A stretch of DNA of 64,000 nt from Panulirus ornatus (taxonomy: Eukaryota > Arthropoda > Malacostraca > Decapoda > Palinuridae), in assembly GCF_036320965.1 (NCBI RefSeq), contig NC_092240.1:14821001-14885000 (forward strand). The letters run 5' to 3'. The translations under genes were made by a program, and so were the position numbers. The notes beneath the pieces were generated by a model. The model saw only the letters and a list, made by a program, of their open reading frames with translations. It was not told the origin of the DNA and searched no databases. The first letter of the stretch is position 1. Every line of letters starts with the position of its first letter. This document shows, piece after piece, positions 34,917-45,096 of this stretch.

Positions 34917-35187
34917 GTGGAAAAAGGATATCCCATAAGCCTCATTGTGGCTACACCACCACCATCATCGCCAGGTGGAGACGTGGACGAGATACGAGAC
35001 ATCTCCGGGGCGGCTGATCATGTCTTGGTAAGACGGTCATTTCGTCTCGCTATAGTACCGGGTCTCAGGAGACCCACAGTGATCATTTTCATTACTTGTA
35101 CTTTCGGTTTAGATGTGCACAACTATGAGCTTCCGTCTAATCTTCTAAGTAGTTTGATTTTCAGCGGTTCTAAGGAATCAGCTTTAG

Positions 35188-35188
<1 letters not shown>

Positions 35189-35278
<90 letters not shown>

Positions 35279-35279
35279 C

Positions 35280-35372
<93 letters not shown>
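35189..35372. repeat. (TA)n microsatellite ending in a T run
   Basis: About 83 TA units with CATA interruptions near 35260-35290, then 17 T. Read from the minus strand this is the tail (A run plus TA) of the LINE copy to the right. Confidence 0.97.
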
Positions 35373-36026
35373 CATTTTGCTTTATCGCTGTCTCCCGCGT
35401 TTGCGAGGTAGCGCAAGGAAACAGACGAAAGACAAGGCCCAACCCACCTCCATACACACGTATATACACACGTCCACACATGCAAATATACATACCTATA
35501 CATCTCAATGTACACATATATATATACACACACAGACACTTACATATATACCCATGCACACAATTCACACTGTCTGCCTTTATTCATTCCCATCGCCACC
35601 TCGCCACACATGGAATACCATCCCCCTCCCCCTCATGTGTGCGGGGTAGCGCTGGGAAAAGACAACAAAGGCCTCATTCGTTCACACTCAGTCTCTAGCT
35701 GTCATGCAATAATGCCCGAAACCACAGCTCCCTTTCCACATCCAGGCCCCACACAGCTTTCCATGGTTTACCCCAGACGCTTCACATGCCCTGATTCAAT
35801 CCACTGACAGCACGTCAACCCCGGTATACCACATCGATCTAATTCACTCTACTCCTTGCCCGCCTTTCATCCTCCTGCATGTTCAGGCCCCGATCACTCA
35901 AAATCTTTTTCACTCCATCTTTCCACTTCCAATTTGGTCTCCCACTTCTCGTTCCCTCCACCTCCGACACATATATCCTCTTGGTCAATCTTTCCTCACT
36001 CATTCTCTCCATGTGCCCAAACCATT
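35372..36026 (-). mobile_element. LINE 3' end, copy B (fuller 3' UTR, minus strand)
   Basis: On the minus strand it starts at TGGTTTGGGCACATGGAGAG (36026), the expected sequence upstream of copy A's first codon. It encodes RLTKRIYVSEVEGTRSGRP, then NWKWKDGVKKIL, and stops early (TAG at 35839-35841, within RVN-stop-IDVV). A 3' UTR of about 450 bases follows, including CCAGCGCTACCCCGCACAC (an inner version of the tail motif), GGTGGCGATGGGAATG, TATGTATATTTGCATG and the terminal CTTGCGCTACCTCGCAAACG, then A/TA. It lacks one codon of copy A's RRRGRP run. Confidence 0.87.
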
Positions 36027-36046
36027 ATATATATATAATTTTTTAA

Positions 36047-36176
36047 TTTCTTTTCTTTTTAATTTTCCAAACGAAGGAACAGAGAAGGGGGCCAAGTGAG
36101 GATATTCCCTCAAAGGCTCAGTCCTCTGTTCTTAACGCTACCTCGCTAATGCGGGAAATGGCGAACAGTATAAATT

Positions 36177-36179
<3 letters not shown>
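36047..36179 (+). mobile_element. Short dispersed element, 5'-truncated copy
   Basis: Begins in TTTTTAATTTTCCAAACGAA, then GGAACAGAGAAGGGGGCCAA, GATATTCCCTC, CAGTCCTC and tail AACGCTACCTCGCTAATGCG, then GGAAATGGCGAACAGTATA before (TA)n at 36180-36232. TA also lies on the left side (36027-36037). Confidence 0.87.

Positions 36180-36232
<53 letters not shown>
36180..36232. repeat. (TA)n microsatellite
   Basis: About 26 TA units. Confidence 0.97.
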
Positions 36233-36238
<6 letters not shown>

Positions 36239-36540
36239 AGCTTTCATCATCCCAGGAATAATCATTTTCTCTGCGTTGTCTGACCACAACATACCATGTT
36301 CTAAGCTTCTAACCACTGCAAAGGACAGCGCGAAGTTCTATTACGTGTTCTTGGTATTGTTACCCAAACAGCGTCACCACATTTACCACCCCATCTACCA
36401 GGGACTCAGAGAAACCCTATAACGAAATCCCGCAATGTTACAACCCTGACTTTTGTGCTATTTCTCTTCTTTCCAAAAGTTTTCCTCTTTCCGTTCTTAA
36501 GAAATGTGGGCATTATTGATAATTACTCATACTCTTAAAA
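36233..36540. other. Unassigned DNA
   Basis: No repeat or gene recognised. Confidence 0.4.
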
Positions 36541-36870
36541 ATGACACAAAGTGTATCATAATCTTAATAATCATCAATATCACTGATCATATCAATCGAT
36601 AAACAATCCAAATACACAATGTATATATAATGTAATCTAAATAAATGTGATTACCCCTGACTGTCAACCAATAAATAAACTTACACTGACACAATGTGTA
36701 TGTGGTCTTTGTATACATGATTACCATTAATCTTCAGTTGATCAATATTAACACAAACTACATGTAGGCTTCGTAAACATGACTCTCATTGATCATTATT
36801 AATCTCAAACTGACACAAAGTATATCTATAATCTTAGTAAATATGATCACCGCTGATAATCAACAATATA
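36541..36870. repeat. Degenerate tandem repeat, period about 70 bp
   Basis: GACACAAWGTRTAT-like starts lie near 36542, 36614, 36689 and 36812, each followed by a TCTTAGTAAAYATGATYACC-like block and a TGATAATCAAC-like block. AT-rich, about 4 to 5 copies. Confidence 0.75.
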
Positions 36871-37117
36871 TATAAATCTTTTGTTGACAGATATATGATA
36901 CGGAGTAGAGGGACCTTAAAGGGTTTTATCAAAGGAAAATGTCTCATATTTTCCTCCCACGTTCTTAACTTTCCTTTCATGAAATTTGTAGTGATTTCAT
37001 TCGTGTGGTTAACATAATGCAACCGAGTCCTCTTATTCTTCTCTGAATTCTTTTCAACGTATGATTTCTTAAAGAAAGTTAAAGAATTTTCACTTATCTC
37101 TCTCTCTCTCTCTACAT

Positions 37118-37118
<1 letters not shown>

Positions 37119-37185
<67 letters not shown>
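37119..37185. repeat. (TA)n microsatellite
   Basis: About 33 TA units with one CA, after a short CT run (37099-37113). Confidence 0.97.
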
Positions 37186-37188
<3 letters not shown>

Positions 37189-37189
37189 G

Positions 37190-37399
37190 CTCACCATTTC
37201 CCGTGTGAACGAGGATGCGTCAACAACATATGCCAGTGCCTTAGAGGGATAACTTCTCACTTGGCTACTTAATCTGTTCCATCTTATGGAAAGTAATACA
37301 GGAAGGAATGATTTCTAGCCACCCGCTCCCTCCTCTCTTAGTCGCCTTCTACAACACGCAAGGAATACGTGGGCAGTTTTCTTTCTCACCTATTCACAG
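37190..37399 (-). mobile_element. Short dispersed element, minus-strand copy
   Basis: Read on the plus strand: CACCATTTCCCGTGTGAACGA, GGGATAACTTCTCACTTGGC, CTGTTCC, ATTTCTAGCCACCCGCTCCC, TCTTAGTCGCCTTCTACAAC and GGAATACGTGGGC, the reverse of the copy at 24650. TA tracts lie on both sides (37119-37185, 37401-37460). The tail region is diverged. Confidence 0.82.

Positions 37400-37400
<1 letters not shown>

Positions 37401-37460
<60 letters not shown>
37401..37460. repeat. (TA)n microsatellite
   Basis: About 30 TA units. Confidence 0.97.
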
Positions 37461-37462
<2 letters not shown>

Positions 37463-37788
37463 TTCTTCTAGAGGGGATCTTTAAATCTTTTCACCTTTAA
37501 AATCTACGGATGTTTCAGTCCATTCATCTTTGAAATTCATGTCATCCTATTGTTCTTCCAATTCACTGAGCATTAAAAACATTGCCAAGATCATTATCAT
37601 TATTTCTTATATGCCTCATTAAACCTGATTACGATTACCATACTTTCTAGGATCATCAGACCTAATTAACCTCATTAACCGCGACCATTACCATCACCAC
37701 CTTTAACATCATGTTAATATATAATCAGAGATGATAGTGTTCATATGTCTAAATTAACCTCCCTTTTTTTTTCTCTCTTCTCCCGCAG
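37461..37788. other. Unassigned AT-rich DNA ending in a polypyrimidine tract
   Basis: No repeat. Ends with CCCTTTTTTTTTCTCTCTTC and TCCCGCAG at 37788, a strong 3' splice-site consensus. Confidence 0.45.
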
Positions 37789-37816
37789 ATCAAAGGTATG
37801 GCGACCACAGCATTAG
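37789..37816 (+). other. Candidate 28-nt micro-exon
   Basis: Upstream is a long polypyrimidine tract ending in CGCAG, with branch-point-like TCTAAATTAAC about 30 bases before. Downstream the segment ends CATTAG followed by GTGAGG, a good 5' splice site. The only other donor nearby is AAAG/GTATGG after 7 bases. This is the best acceptor/donor pair I find in the window, but no coding context supports it. It could be an exon of a gene spanning the window, or chance. Confidence 0.25.
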
Positions 37817-37969
37817 GTGAGGGAGCTGGTGCACGCGCTTGTACACTCAACCCACGCCTCGTGAGGGGCCCTCCGTGCTGGGCATGTCGAGGTAACTTAT
37901 GTTAAGTCGATGCAATGAACCTAGTGTCAAGATCTCGAGTAACGAGCTGTGATCCGGCTGACATGAGGC

Positions 37970-38000
37970 CAAGGAACGGGGTTCGAATCCCAAGAAGGTG
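37970..38000 (+). other. Isolated tRNA box B-like motif
   Basis: GGTTCGAATCC (37980-37990) in GGGGTTCGAATCCCAAG is an exact box B with a paired T-arm context. I find no box A at the right distance. Probably a SINE or tRNA pseudogene remnant. Confidence 0.4.
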
Positions 38001-38255
38001 TTGAGTTATTTCAGGTGTGGGAAACGTGTGTGTGTGTGTGTGTTTGGTTGTTAATACGAACTGTGATTTGAGATTTCGTAGTGAACTTCTGGCCTGGTTA
38101 AGGTTAGCGAAACGAATCACATTCTCTCGTCAGTGAGTCTCTGGCGTCTAAGCGGGTGTTCCATCCTGACCCTGCTACTTAGTGTAGTGGAGCCTGGCTG
38201 GTTCCTAGAGCTTAATTGCCCTAGGACCCCTTTGTTACAGGGATCTTGGTGTTGT

Positions 38256-38259
<4 letters not shown>

Positions 38260-38316
<57 letters not shown>
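38260..38316. repeat. (TA)n microsatellite
   Basis: About 28 TA units, then 8 T. Confidence 0.97.
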
Positions 38317-38318
<2 letters not shown>

Positions 38319-38321
38319 TTT

Positions 38322-38548
38322 TTTTTCGTACGTATTCACCATTTCCCGTAATGGTGACGGTAGCGTAAGGAACAGATGACTGAGCCTTTGAGGCAAAAAT
38401 CCTCACTTGCCCCCCTTCTCTGTTCCTTCTTTTGGAAAAGTAAAACAGGAGGGGAGGATTTCCATGCTCCCCCACGTTCCCTCCCCTTTTAGTCGCCTTC
38501 TACGACACGCAGGGAATACGTGCGAAGCTTTATTTTCTCCCTTAGCCC
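38322..38548 (-). mobile_element. Short dispersed element, minus-strand arm of an inverted pair
   Basis: Plus-strand reading: CACCATTTCCCGTAATGG, TGAGCCTTTGAGG, TTGCCCCCCTTCTCTGTTCC, TTCTTTTGGAAAA, GGAGGGGAGGATTTCC, CCCCTTTTAGTCGCCTTCTA and CGACACGCAGGGAATACGTG. TA lies on its left. It runs directly into an opposite-strand copy. Confidence 0.87.
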
Positions 38549-38766
<218 letters not shown>

Positions 38767-38769
38767 CTC

Positions 38770-38882
38770 CCTTCTCCTCACCACCACCAGTACCACCACC
38801 ACCACTTCTACCACAATTACCACCACCACTACTACTACCACAACCACCACCATTTACGCCAACACTACCACCACCCCCGCTC
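38770..38882. repeat. (ACC)n trinucleotide tract
   Basis: Imperfect CCACCA repeats. Val- and Gly-rich minus frames are by-products. Confidence 0.93.
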
Positions 38883-39039
38883 AGCGCGTGCCACATTTAT
38901 CATCCACTCCAACAATGATTCTTTAGTTTTTTCCCCTCATTCTTCCCCCCTCTCTCAAAATTAGACTTCAGAAAACTCGTTTTCTGCTTAAGTTAACATG
39001 AGAGGTCACGGTAAACCGGGAATTTATTGATAACGCCTG

Positions 39040-39091
39040 TGCGCAGGCGCAGTGCGCCCCCCCCCCCCCCACACACCCGGATATGACGTCA
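39040..39091. promoter_or_regulatory. NRF1-like and CRE motif pair
   Basis: TGCGCAGGCGCA (39040-39051) fits the NRF1 palindrome GCGCANGCGC. TGACGTCA (39084-39091) is an exact cAMP response element. They flank a C run (39057-39070). Both are typical of TATA-less promoters in animals. No downstream gene is recognised, so function is inference. Confidence 0.35.
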
Positions 39092-39137
39092 CGGGTGTGG
39101 GTGTTTAGGGCGAGCATCTTTTCATTTAGGAACGTAA

Positions 39138-39163
39138 GGCTGTACGTACGTACGGACGTACGT
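39138..39163. repeat. GTAC-rich self-complementary sequence
   Basis: TGTACGTACGTACGGACGTA, then CGTAC. The GTACGTAC arms can pair with each other. Confidence 0.7.
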
Positions 39164-39284
39164 ACTTTATGCTGTCACTCAAGTATGCATCATTCAGTTT
39201 TATCCTCGTCATAATCTGACTTAACATCCTCGTTCTTTTTCATCTTCCTCAGAACATATTTTACATGTAAATCTCTCTATCAGC

Positions 39285-39285
<1 letters not shown>

Positions 39286-39325
<40 letters not shown>

Positions 39326-39326
39326 C
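39286..39326. repeat. (GT)n then GCGCGC
   Basis: About 18 GT units ending in an alternating GC hexamer. Potential Z-DNA. Confidence 0.95.
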
Positions 39327-39390
39327 TTTTGGGTTGGTAGTGGGGTTAGGGGAGGAGGGGATGAGAGGACCTTGTTTACCTTGTCCTTGC

Positions 39391-39397
<7 letters not shown>

Positions 39398-39456
<59 letters not shown>
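39398..39456. repeat. (CT)n microsatellite
   Basis: About 29 CT units. Confidence 0.97.
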
Positions 39457-39459
<3 letters not shown>

Positions 39460-39647
39460 ATACACACAGGGACCATCCAGGCTCAGGTGAAGGCTCAGCC
39501 ATGCAGTGTGCGCACATCTTCCCATTCATCCTGTGAGGCTTCTGTCCTGGATGGTGGAGTTGATTTAGTATTCCTTCTGTTTTTTGAAAGTACTTTGTTT
39601 TTATAATTTGGTTGGCTTCTGGTAACATATATAGGCCTTAAACGAGG

Positions 39648-39649
<2 letters not shown>

Positions 39650-39718
<69 letters not shown>
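39650..39718. repeat. (TA)n microsatellite
   Basis: About 34 TA units. AGGCCT inverted words (TATAGGCCT and AGGCCTATA) lie just before it. Confidence 0.97.
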
Positions 39719-39969
39719 TGAAAATCAATAAAAAGTAAAGAAGAGGAAAAATGATCAAAGAATTTTTTTAGGAAGTGAAAAAAAAAATTTCTGGGAAAAA
39801 TTATGAAAGAGTTTTCGAAGTGTAAAAGAAAAATTTCCTTTATATTTTTCTTATATTCTCATGAAGGTCCCTAGTTCCCGTAGTTGTTGTTATTTCCTCA
39901 ATGGTTACTCAAGGGTATTCATCATTCTCTAACTTCAAACCTTATACCACATTTGTCCAAGTTACAAAG

Positions 39970-40592
39970 TGAAGGTAGTGATGGTGGTGATGGTGGTGAA
40001 GGTGGTGAAGGTGGTGGTGATGGTGATGGTGGTGAAGGTGATGGTGGTGATGATGGTGATGGTGGTGATGATGGTGATGGTGGTAGTGATGGTGGTGGTG
40101 GTGATGGTGGTGATGGTGATGGTGATGGTGGTGAAGGTGATGGTGATGGTGGTGATGATGGTGATGGTGGTGATGATGGTGATGGTGGTGATGATGGTGA
40201 TGGTGATGGTGGTGGTGGTGATGGTGGTGATGGTGATGGTGATGGTGGTGAAGGTGATGGTGATGGTGGTGATGATGGTGATGGTGGTGATGATGGTGAT
40301 GGTGGTGATGATGGTGATGGTGGTAGTGATGGTGGTGGTGGTGATGGTGGTGATGGTGATGGTGATGGTGGTGAAGGTGATGGTGATGGTGGTAGTGATG
40401 GTGATGGTGGTGATGGTGATGGTGGTGAAGGTGATGGTGATGATGGTGGTGATGGTGATGGTGGTGATGGTGATGGTGGTAGTGATGGTGATGATGGTGA
40501 TGGTGGTGATGATGGTGATGGTGATGGTGGTGATGGTGATGGTGGTGAAGGTGATGGTGATGATGGTGGTGATGGTGATTGTGGTGATGGTA
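39970..40592. repeat. (GGTGAT)n array with higher-order blocks, about 620 bp
   Basis: Built from GGTGAT, GATGGT, GAAGGT and AGTGAT hexamers. A block of about 39 to 42 codons recurs near 40095, 40212 and 40338. Four long frames stay open: plus 254 residues (Gly/Asp-rich, 39884-40648), plus 215 (Val/Met), minus 252 (His-rich, 39942-40700) and minus 220 (Thr/Ile). Four simultaneous open frames argue for a repeat by-product rather than a gene. Confidence 0.93.
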
Positions 40593-40874
40593 AGGAGAGT
40601 AATGTTTCCTATTTGATAATCCATAATAAATGTTACTTAAACTTTTAACCTCTTTTGAGTTGAAATCAGCTTGCCATCTCCTCCTCCTCCTCCTCCTCAA
40701 ACGTGCTCTGAGAGTATGCTAATTGTTCTCCTTCAAAATGTCTTTTTCCTCATATATTCTCGACACCTCAGGTTACATTATGCATCCCATCTCAGAGACG
40801 TGGCATGTTAGGAGATACGGATCTCCACTCCTCCTCATGTTCTGCCCGAGATGGTGCACACAACTTGTATATTA

Positions 40875-40887
40875 GTCTCTCTCTCTC

Positions 40888-40945
<58 letters not shown>
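40875..40945. repeat. (CT)n microsatellite
   Basis: About 35 CT units with one CCCT. Confidence 0.97.
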
Positions 40946-40949
<4 letters not shown>

Positions 40950-40954
40950 CGTGT

Positions 40955-41068
40955 TTGTGTGTGTGTGTGTTAGTGAGTGTGTGTGTGTTAGTCGAGTGTG
41001 TGTGTGTGTGTGTGTGTAGTTCGTGTGTGAGTGTGTGTGCGTGTTAGTTCGTGTGTGTGTGTGTTAGT

Positions 41069-41108
<40 letters not shown>

Positions 41109-41176
41109 GTTCGTGTGTGTGTGTGTGTGTAGTTCGTGTGTGTGTGTGTATGTGTTCGTGTGTGTGTGTGTGTGTC
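40955..41176. repeat. (GT)n minisatellite-like array with TTAGTTCG punctuation
   Basis: GT runs are separated by GTTAGTTCG or GTAGTTCG at irregular intervals of about 25 to 45 bases (40978, 41018, 41045, 41064, 41105, 41131). Confidence 0.93.
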
Positions 41177-41496
41177 TGTATAATACCGGGACTCCTTCAA
41201 GAGGCTTCTATAGCTTCAAGGTTGCGCTACAATCAGTACAGCACGGAGATATCGGACTCCTCTGTGGCGAGGGGTTCCTCCGCTAGATTGAGACCTCCTT
41301 ACGTCTACTGACGAAGGTACACCCTCGCTGAAACCGTCTTCCCACTCCGGGAGGAGGGGTTAGATACCCGCCCTGCAGCATAACGCAGACACACACACAC
41401 ACACGCACCTTACTACACTTCCACCCTGGTTATATAGAGATCCTTCCCAGGGATGGAAGTGGGGCAATACATGACTCACATGAGCTTCGATTATGT
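41177..41496. other. Unassigned DNA
   Basis: Short CA tract at 41390-41404. No gene recognised. Confidence 0.45.
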
Positions 41497-41682
41497 AGGT
41501 TAGGTAGGTTAGGTTAGGTTGGGCTAGGTTAGTTTAGGCTCGGCTAGGCTAGGTTAGGCTAGGCTAGGTTAGGCTAGGCTAGGTTAGGCTAGGTTAGATT
41601 AGGTTCGGCTAGGCTAGGCTAAGCTAGGTTAGGATAGGTTAGGTAAGTTTAGGTTAGGTTAGGTTAGGTTAGGTTAGGTTAG
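41497..41682 (+). repeat. Interstitial (TTAGG)n telomere-like array
   Basis: About 185 bases of AGGTT/AGGCT pentamers. The first part mixes TTAGG with CTAGG and TCGG variants. The last 35 bases (41646-41680) are perfect AGGTT repeats. TTAGG is the ancestral arthropod telomere repeat. Confidence 0.92.
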
Positions 41683-42297
41683 ATGCATAATATCATCCTC
41701 CAGCACTTGAAGAAGGTGTTAAAGATTATCTTATTCTATTTGTTTCGATTTGTTGGATTTTGTAGTTTGAGGATGACGGCCTCAAATGACCTACGTACAT
41801 CTATGTTGATAGATAACGAGGTCGAACTACTAACCAGCCAACTATCTGAAAATCTACTTCAGTTTCCCCTAAATATGTGTTTTATACCTTTTATCTTAGG
41901 GTTTTCGTTCTTATTATCGTACATTCGTATCATCCTCGATATAGGTTCAGATAAGGAGGCAAGACAGTCCCTTCCTCTACGTATGATCGTAGCTTTATGA
42001 AATATTGAACAACCGGAGTGAGAAGTATTTGGGATAATTGGTAATTATCTCATGACGTGTTCATGATCTACGTGTCTTAAAAGCAGAAATTATATTCACA
42101 TATAGAGACACAATGTACTTACATTGTCTTCTTTCTTTTCCCTTATTCCTATTGCATTTGATTCTATCACTAAAGAGATGTGTTTTCTCGCTAAGTAATT
42201 AGTCAGTTAACCAATTCTCTTTTGTACCAATTGGACATATGTTCTTAAGTGGATGTTTGAAAAAAAATAATTTGTGTTGAGGATGAATTTTTGGCTC
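41683..42297. other. Unassigned AT-rich DNA
   Basis: A 105-residue frame at 41683-42000 has a hydrophobic stretch (FIPFILGFSFLLSYIRIIL) but matches nothing I know. Confidence 0.35.
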
Positions 42298-42333
42298 TCT
42301 ATCTATCTATCTATCTATCCATCTATCCATCCA

Positions 42334-42406
<73 letters not shown>
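42298..42406. repeat. (CTAT)n then (TA)n
   Basis: CTAT/CCAT tetranucleotides to 42336, then about 35 TA units. Confidence 0.96.
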
Positions 42407-42407
<1 letters not shown>

Positions 42408-42408
<1 letters not shown>

Positions 42409-42466
42409 CTATGAGTCCACGGGGACTCATAGGAATATCTTGATCACGCGCAAAATTGTGATCCTT

Positions 42467-42471
<5 letters not shown>
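42408..42471 (-). mobile_element. Family K element, fused-ends copy
   Basis: On the minus strand: TGGAAAGGATCACAATTTTG, CGCGTGATCAAGATATTCC, TATGAGT, then CCCCGTGGACTCATAG. The 5' end and 3' end of the element at 20037 are joined without the middle. The plus strand holds a perfect hairpin ATGAGTCC-ACGG-GGACTCAT (42411-42430). TA tracts on both sides. Confidence 0.8.

Positions 42472-42541
<70 letters not shown>
42472..42541. repeat. (TA)n microsatellite
   Basis: About 35 TA units. Confidence 0.97.
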
Positions 42542-42544
<3 letters not shown>

Positions 42545-42761
42545 ATAACATTCATACAAGGGAGACATAGCCTCTGGAGGCCACGACGAAAACAATACCC
42601 TGTGTTTTCCAAGGCGAAGACTCCAGAAGCGTTCGAACCGAGAGGCCAATTACGAAGGCTAATGTCAGGGGTCTGTGGACCACTTACTGGAGGCGATGGT
42701 GAAGATAGAGGGCGGTGGGGGATAGTGATAGGTGGGTATCCCACGGCTGATGGTGAGGATA

Positions 42762-42915
42762 GTGATGATAAAAGTGGCACTATCTACTGCCCTTTGACTA
42801 CAAGAGCTGCAGGGTTAATGCTGATGGTGATGGTTGTGGTGATGAAAGTGACACTATCAACTGCCCTTTGACTACAAGACCTGCAGGGTTAATACTGATG
42901 GTGATGGTGGTGGTG
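42762..42915. repeat. 77-bp tandem duplication, then GTG/GAT tract
   Basis: Copies at 42762-42838 and 42839-42915 share CTGCCCTTTGACTACAAGA and CTGCAGGGTTAAT with few changes. GGTGATGGTGG-type sequence continues to about 42955. Confidence 0.93.
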
Positions 42916-42955
42916 ATGATGGTGGGGGTGGTGATGGTGGTGGTAGAGGTGGTGT

Positions 42956-43372
42956 ATGGACGTGAAGATAATTCTTCATTCATAGTGATGATAATAACAG
43001 CATTATCAGTAAAGGTAAAAGGACTGAGGATCCGTTATGATCATCACTGCTGACCGAGTGACAGGGGCCAAGGAGTGAGGCACAGGACAGCCTTTAACCA
43101 CTAAGACTCATCGTCTTGTCTACTGAGGAGTCATACGCCATATGCAAATCAAGAGTGCATTTGGACTTAGAATCATCATCTTGAACACCTGAGGATGGGC
43201 TTAACAGAATCTTTTTTTTTTCTGGTTTTGGTGATAACCACCTAAAGGCCTTGTTAGTCGACAGCTCCAAGCATGACCCAGTTAACTCCCTAATCACAGA
43301 TGGACCAGACAGTACCAGGGGAAGTTCCTGCTTGAAGGATGTTATTTTTTGTGGGACATCAAGGAGAACCAG

Positions 43373-43379
<7 letters not shown>
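42956..43379. other. Unassigned DNA
   Basis: No gene recognised. Confidence 0.4.

Positions 43380-43455
<76 letters not shown>
43380..43455. repeat. (GA)n microsatellite
   Basis: About 37 GA units. Confidence 0.97.
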
Positions 43456-43456
<1 letters not shown>

Positions 43457-43640
43457 CCGGCCCTTCCTCTTAGCGTGATAAAAATTTGTAAATTATTGTC
43501 AGGGCGTCCTTGTGGTGGACATTTTCTTTAAAAAAATGGAAAAGCAGATTACCAGTGTTGTAAGGATTATGCACCGGGACAAACGAGGAAGTGTTGTAAA
43601 TGTTGTCGTACCGAGATCTAGGAGTGGTGAGGGGCGATGT

Positions 43641-43644
<4 letters not shown>

Positions 43645-43697
<53 letters not shown>
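43645..43697. repeat. (GA)n microsatellite
   Basis: About 26 GA units. Confidence 0.97.
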
Positions 43698-43699
<2 letters not shown>

Positions 43700-43965
43700 C
43701 GCCAATACCCCAAAATCTTTCCTTAGTGTTTTATCATCATCGCCATTATCATTACATCTTTAAGGAAGTCTTATATAGAAATTAAGTGTGCATTTCTGCT
43801 GGCTTAAATAGCCGACAGTTAACAGAAAACCATTAAGGTTAACTATTAACCAAAGCGTGACACTGAGGATTTATGGTATATTGTAAAAAACTGATTCTAG
43901 GATGACTAGATTCACCATAGATTGTAAACGAAGTAAAAAAACATACGGAAACATATAAAGATATA

Positions 43966-43969
<4 letters not shown>

Positions 43970-44014
<45 letters not shown>
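43970..44014. repeat. (CA)n microsatellite
   Basis: About 22 CA units. Confidence 0.97.
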
Positions 44015-44017
<3 letters not shown>

Positions 44018-44394
44018 AGGGACAGTAAAAAGAGAGAAAAAAAAAACGTTTATATTCCAACCTACCACTTGACTGCCCCCTGGTGATCAGTCTGTTTTGC
44101 TTAACGAGTTTAAACCTCCCACATAAATCACCTGTGACCCAGATGGACCAGCGTCCCTGAGGGCCTGGAGTGGTCGACCTTACGGTACGTAGTTTGAAGA
44201 TGATGAGTGTATCACGTAGTTAGCAATTGAGAGGTTAGGAGGCAGTCAGTGGTAGGCTCTGGGTAAGTGGTGGTTAGGTAAATGGTGATGGCTGGTGGTG
44301 TATGTGAGGGGTGTGTGGTTAGTGTGTGTGTGTGTGGTGACCGGATGGTAGCGACAATGGTGGTGGGAGTTGCTAAGAATACTTATATATATAG

Positions 44395-44573
44395 AGTCAG
44401 CGTTTCCCGTGTTACTGGATGTAGCGCAGACTTTTGGGCTGCAGGAGCGTCTGAAGAGAGGCCCAGGGTGACACCACCCGGCTGATGATAGAGAATACAG
44501 TCTTGTTGAAGAACTTCTCCATGTAGGAGAGCCCATCATTTCCCTGCTGCTGGAAGCAGCGTAATCTTGAAGC
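44395..44573 (+). mobile_element. Dispersed repeat family R, copy 1
   Basis: Landmarks: TTTTGGGCTGCAGGAGCGTC, ACAGTCTTGTTGAAGAACTTC, TCCATGTAGGAGAGCCCATC and ATTTCCCTGCTGCTGGAAGC. The same words occur on the minus strand at 54835-54990 and on the plus strand at 60257-60390. Class unknown. No open frame or boxes recognised. Confidence 0.75.
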
Positions 44574-44609
44574 TAAATGAGCCCCTTCAGTGAAAGGGAT
44601 CTTGGGGTA

Positions 44610-44815
44610 ATGTGATGATGATAGAAATGATAATGATCATAAAATCATAATGATACCAACAACAATGATAATAATGATAATAGTAATAATAACAATAATA
44701 ATGATAATAATGATGATAATGATAATAGTAATAATAATAATAATGATAATATTGATGATAATAACGATAATCAGATATGAATATGATGATGATAATGATG
44801 AAAATACTAAGGTAT
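44610..44815. repeat. (ATA/ATG)n trinucleotide tract
   Basis: GATAATAATGATG-type sequence. Ile/Met and Tyr/His frames are by-products. Confidence 0.92.
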
Positions 44816-44964
44816 ATGACTTGAGATGCAGCGATCTTCTGGGATACATGCATTGACAAATGTATAACGTATTTTGTAATGCTTTTGTTTCACGAAAGTT
44901 GTTACATCTATATCTTCCTGCAGTGATGGGGAAAGGGGGATTCTACCATGTTATCTAGGATGGA

Positions 44965-44969
<5 letters not shown>

Positions 44970-45010
<41 letters not shown>
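44970..45010. repeat. (GA)n microsatellite
   Basis: About 20 GA units. Confidence 0.97.
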
Positions 45011-45011
<1 letters not shown>

Positions 45012-45096
45012 AGTATAAGATCAAGATAGGTACACAAACTCAAAGATGGAATATCTAAGTTAGTTAACCTCGCCCCTTTCATCGTTCCTATCGTCT

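Noticed and set aside
39942..40700. Histidine-rich or Gly/Asp-rich protein genes
   Set aside because: Four frames on both strands are open at once because the repeat unit is stop-free and a multiple of three.
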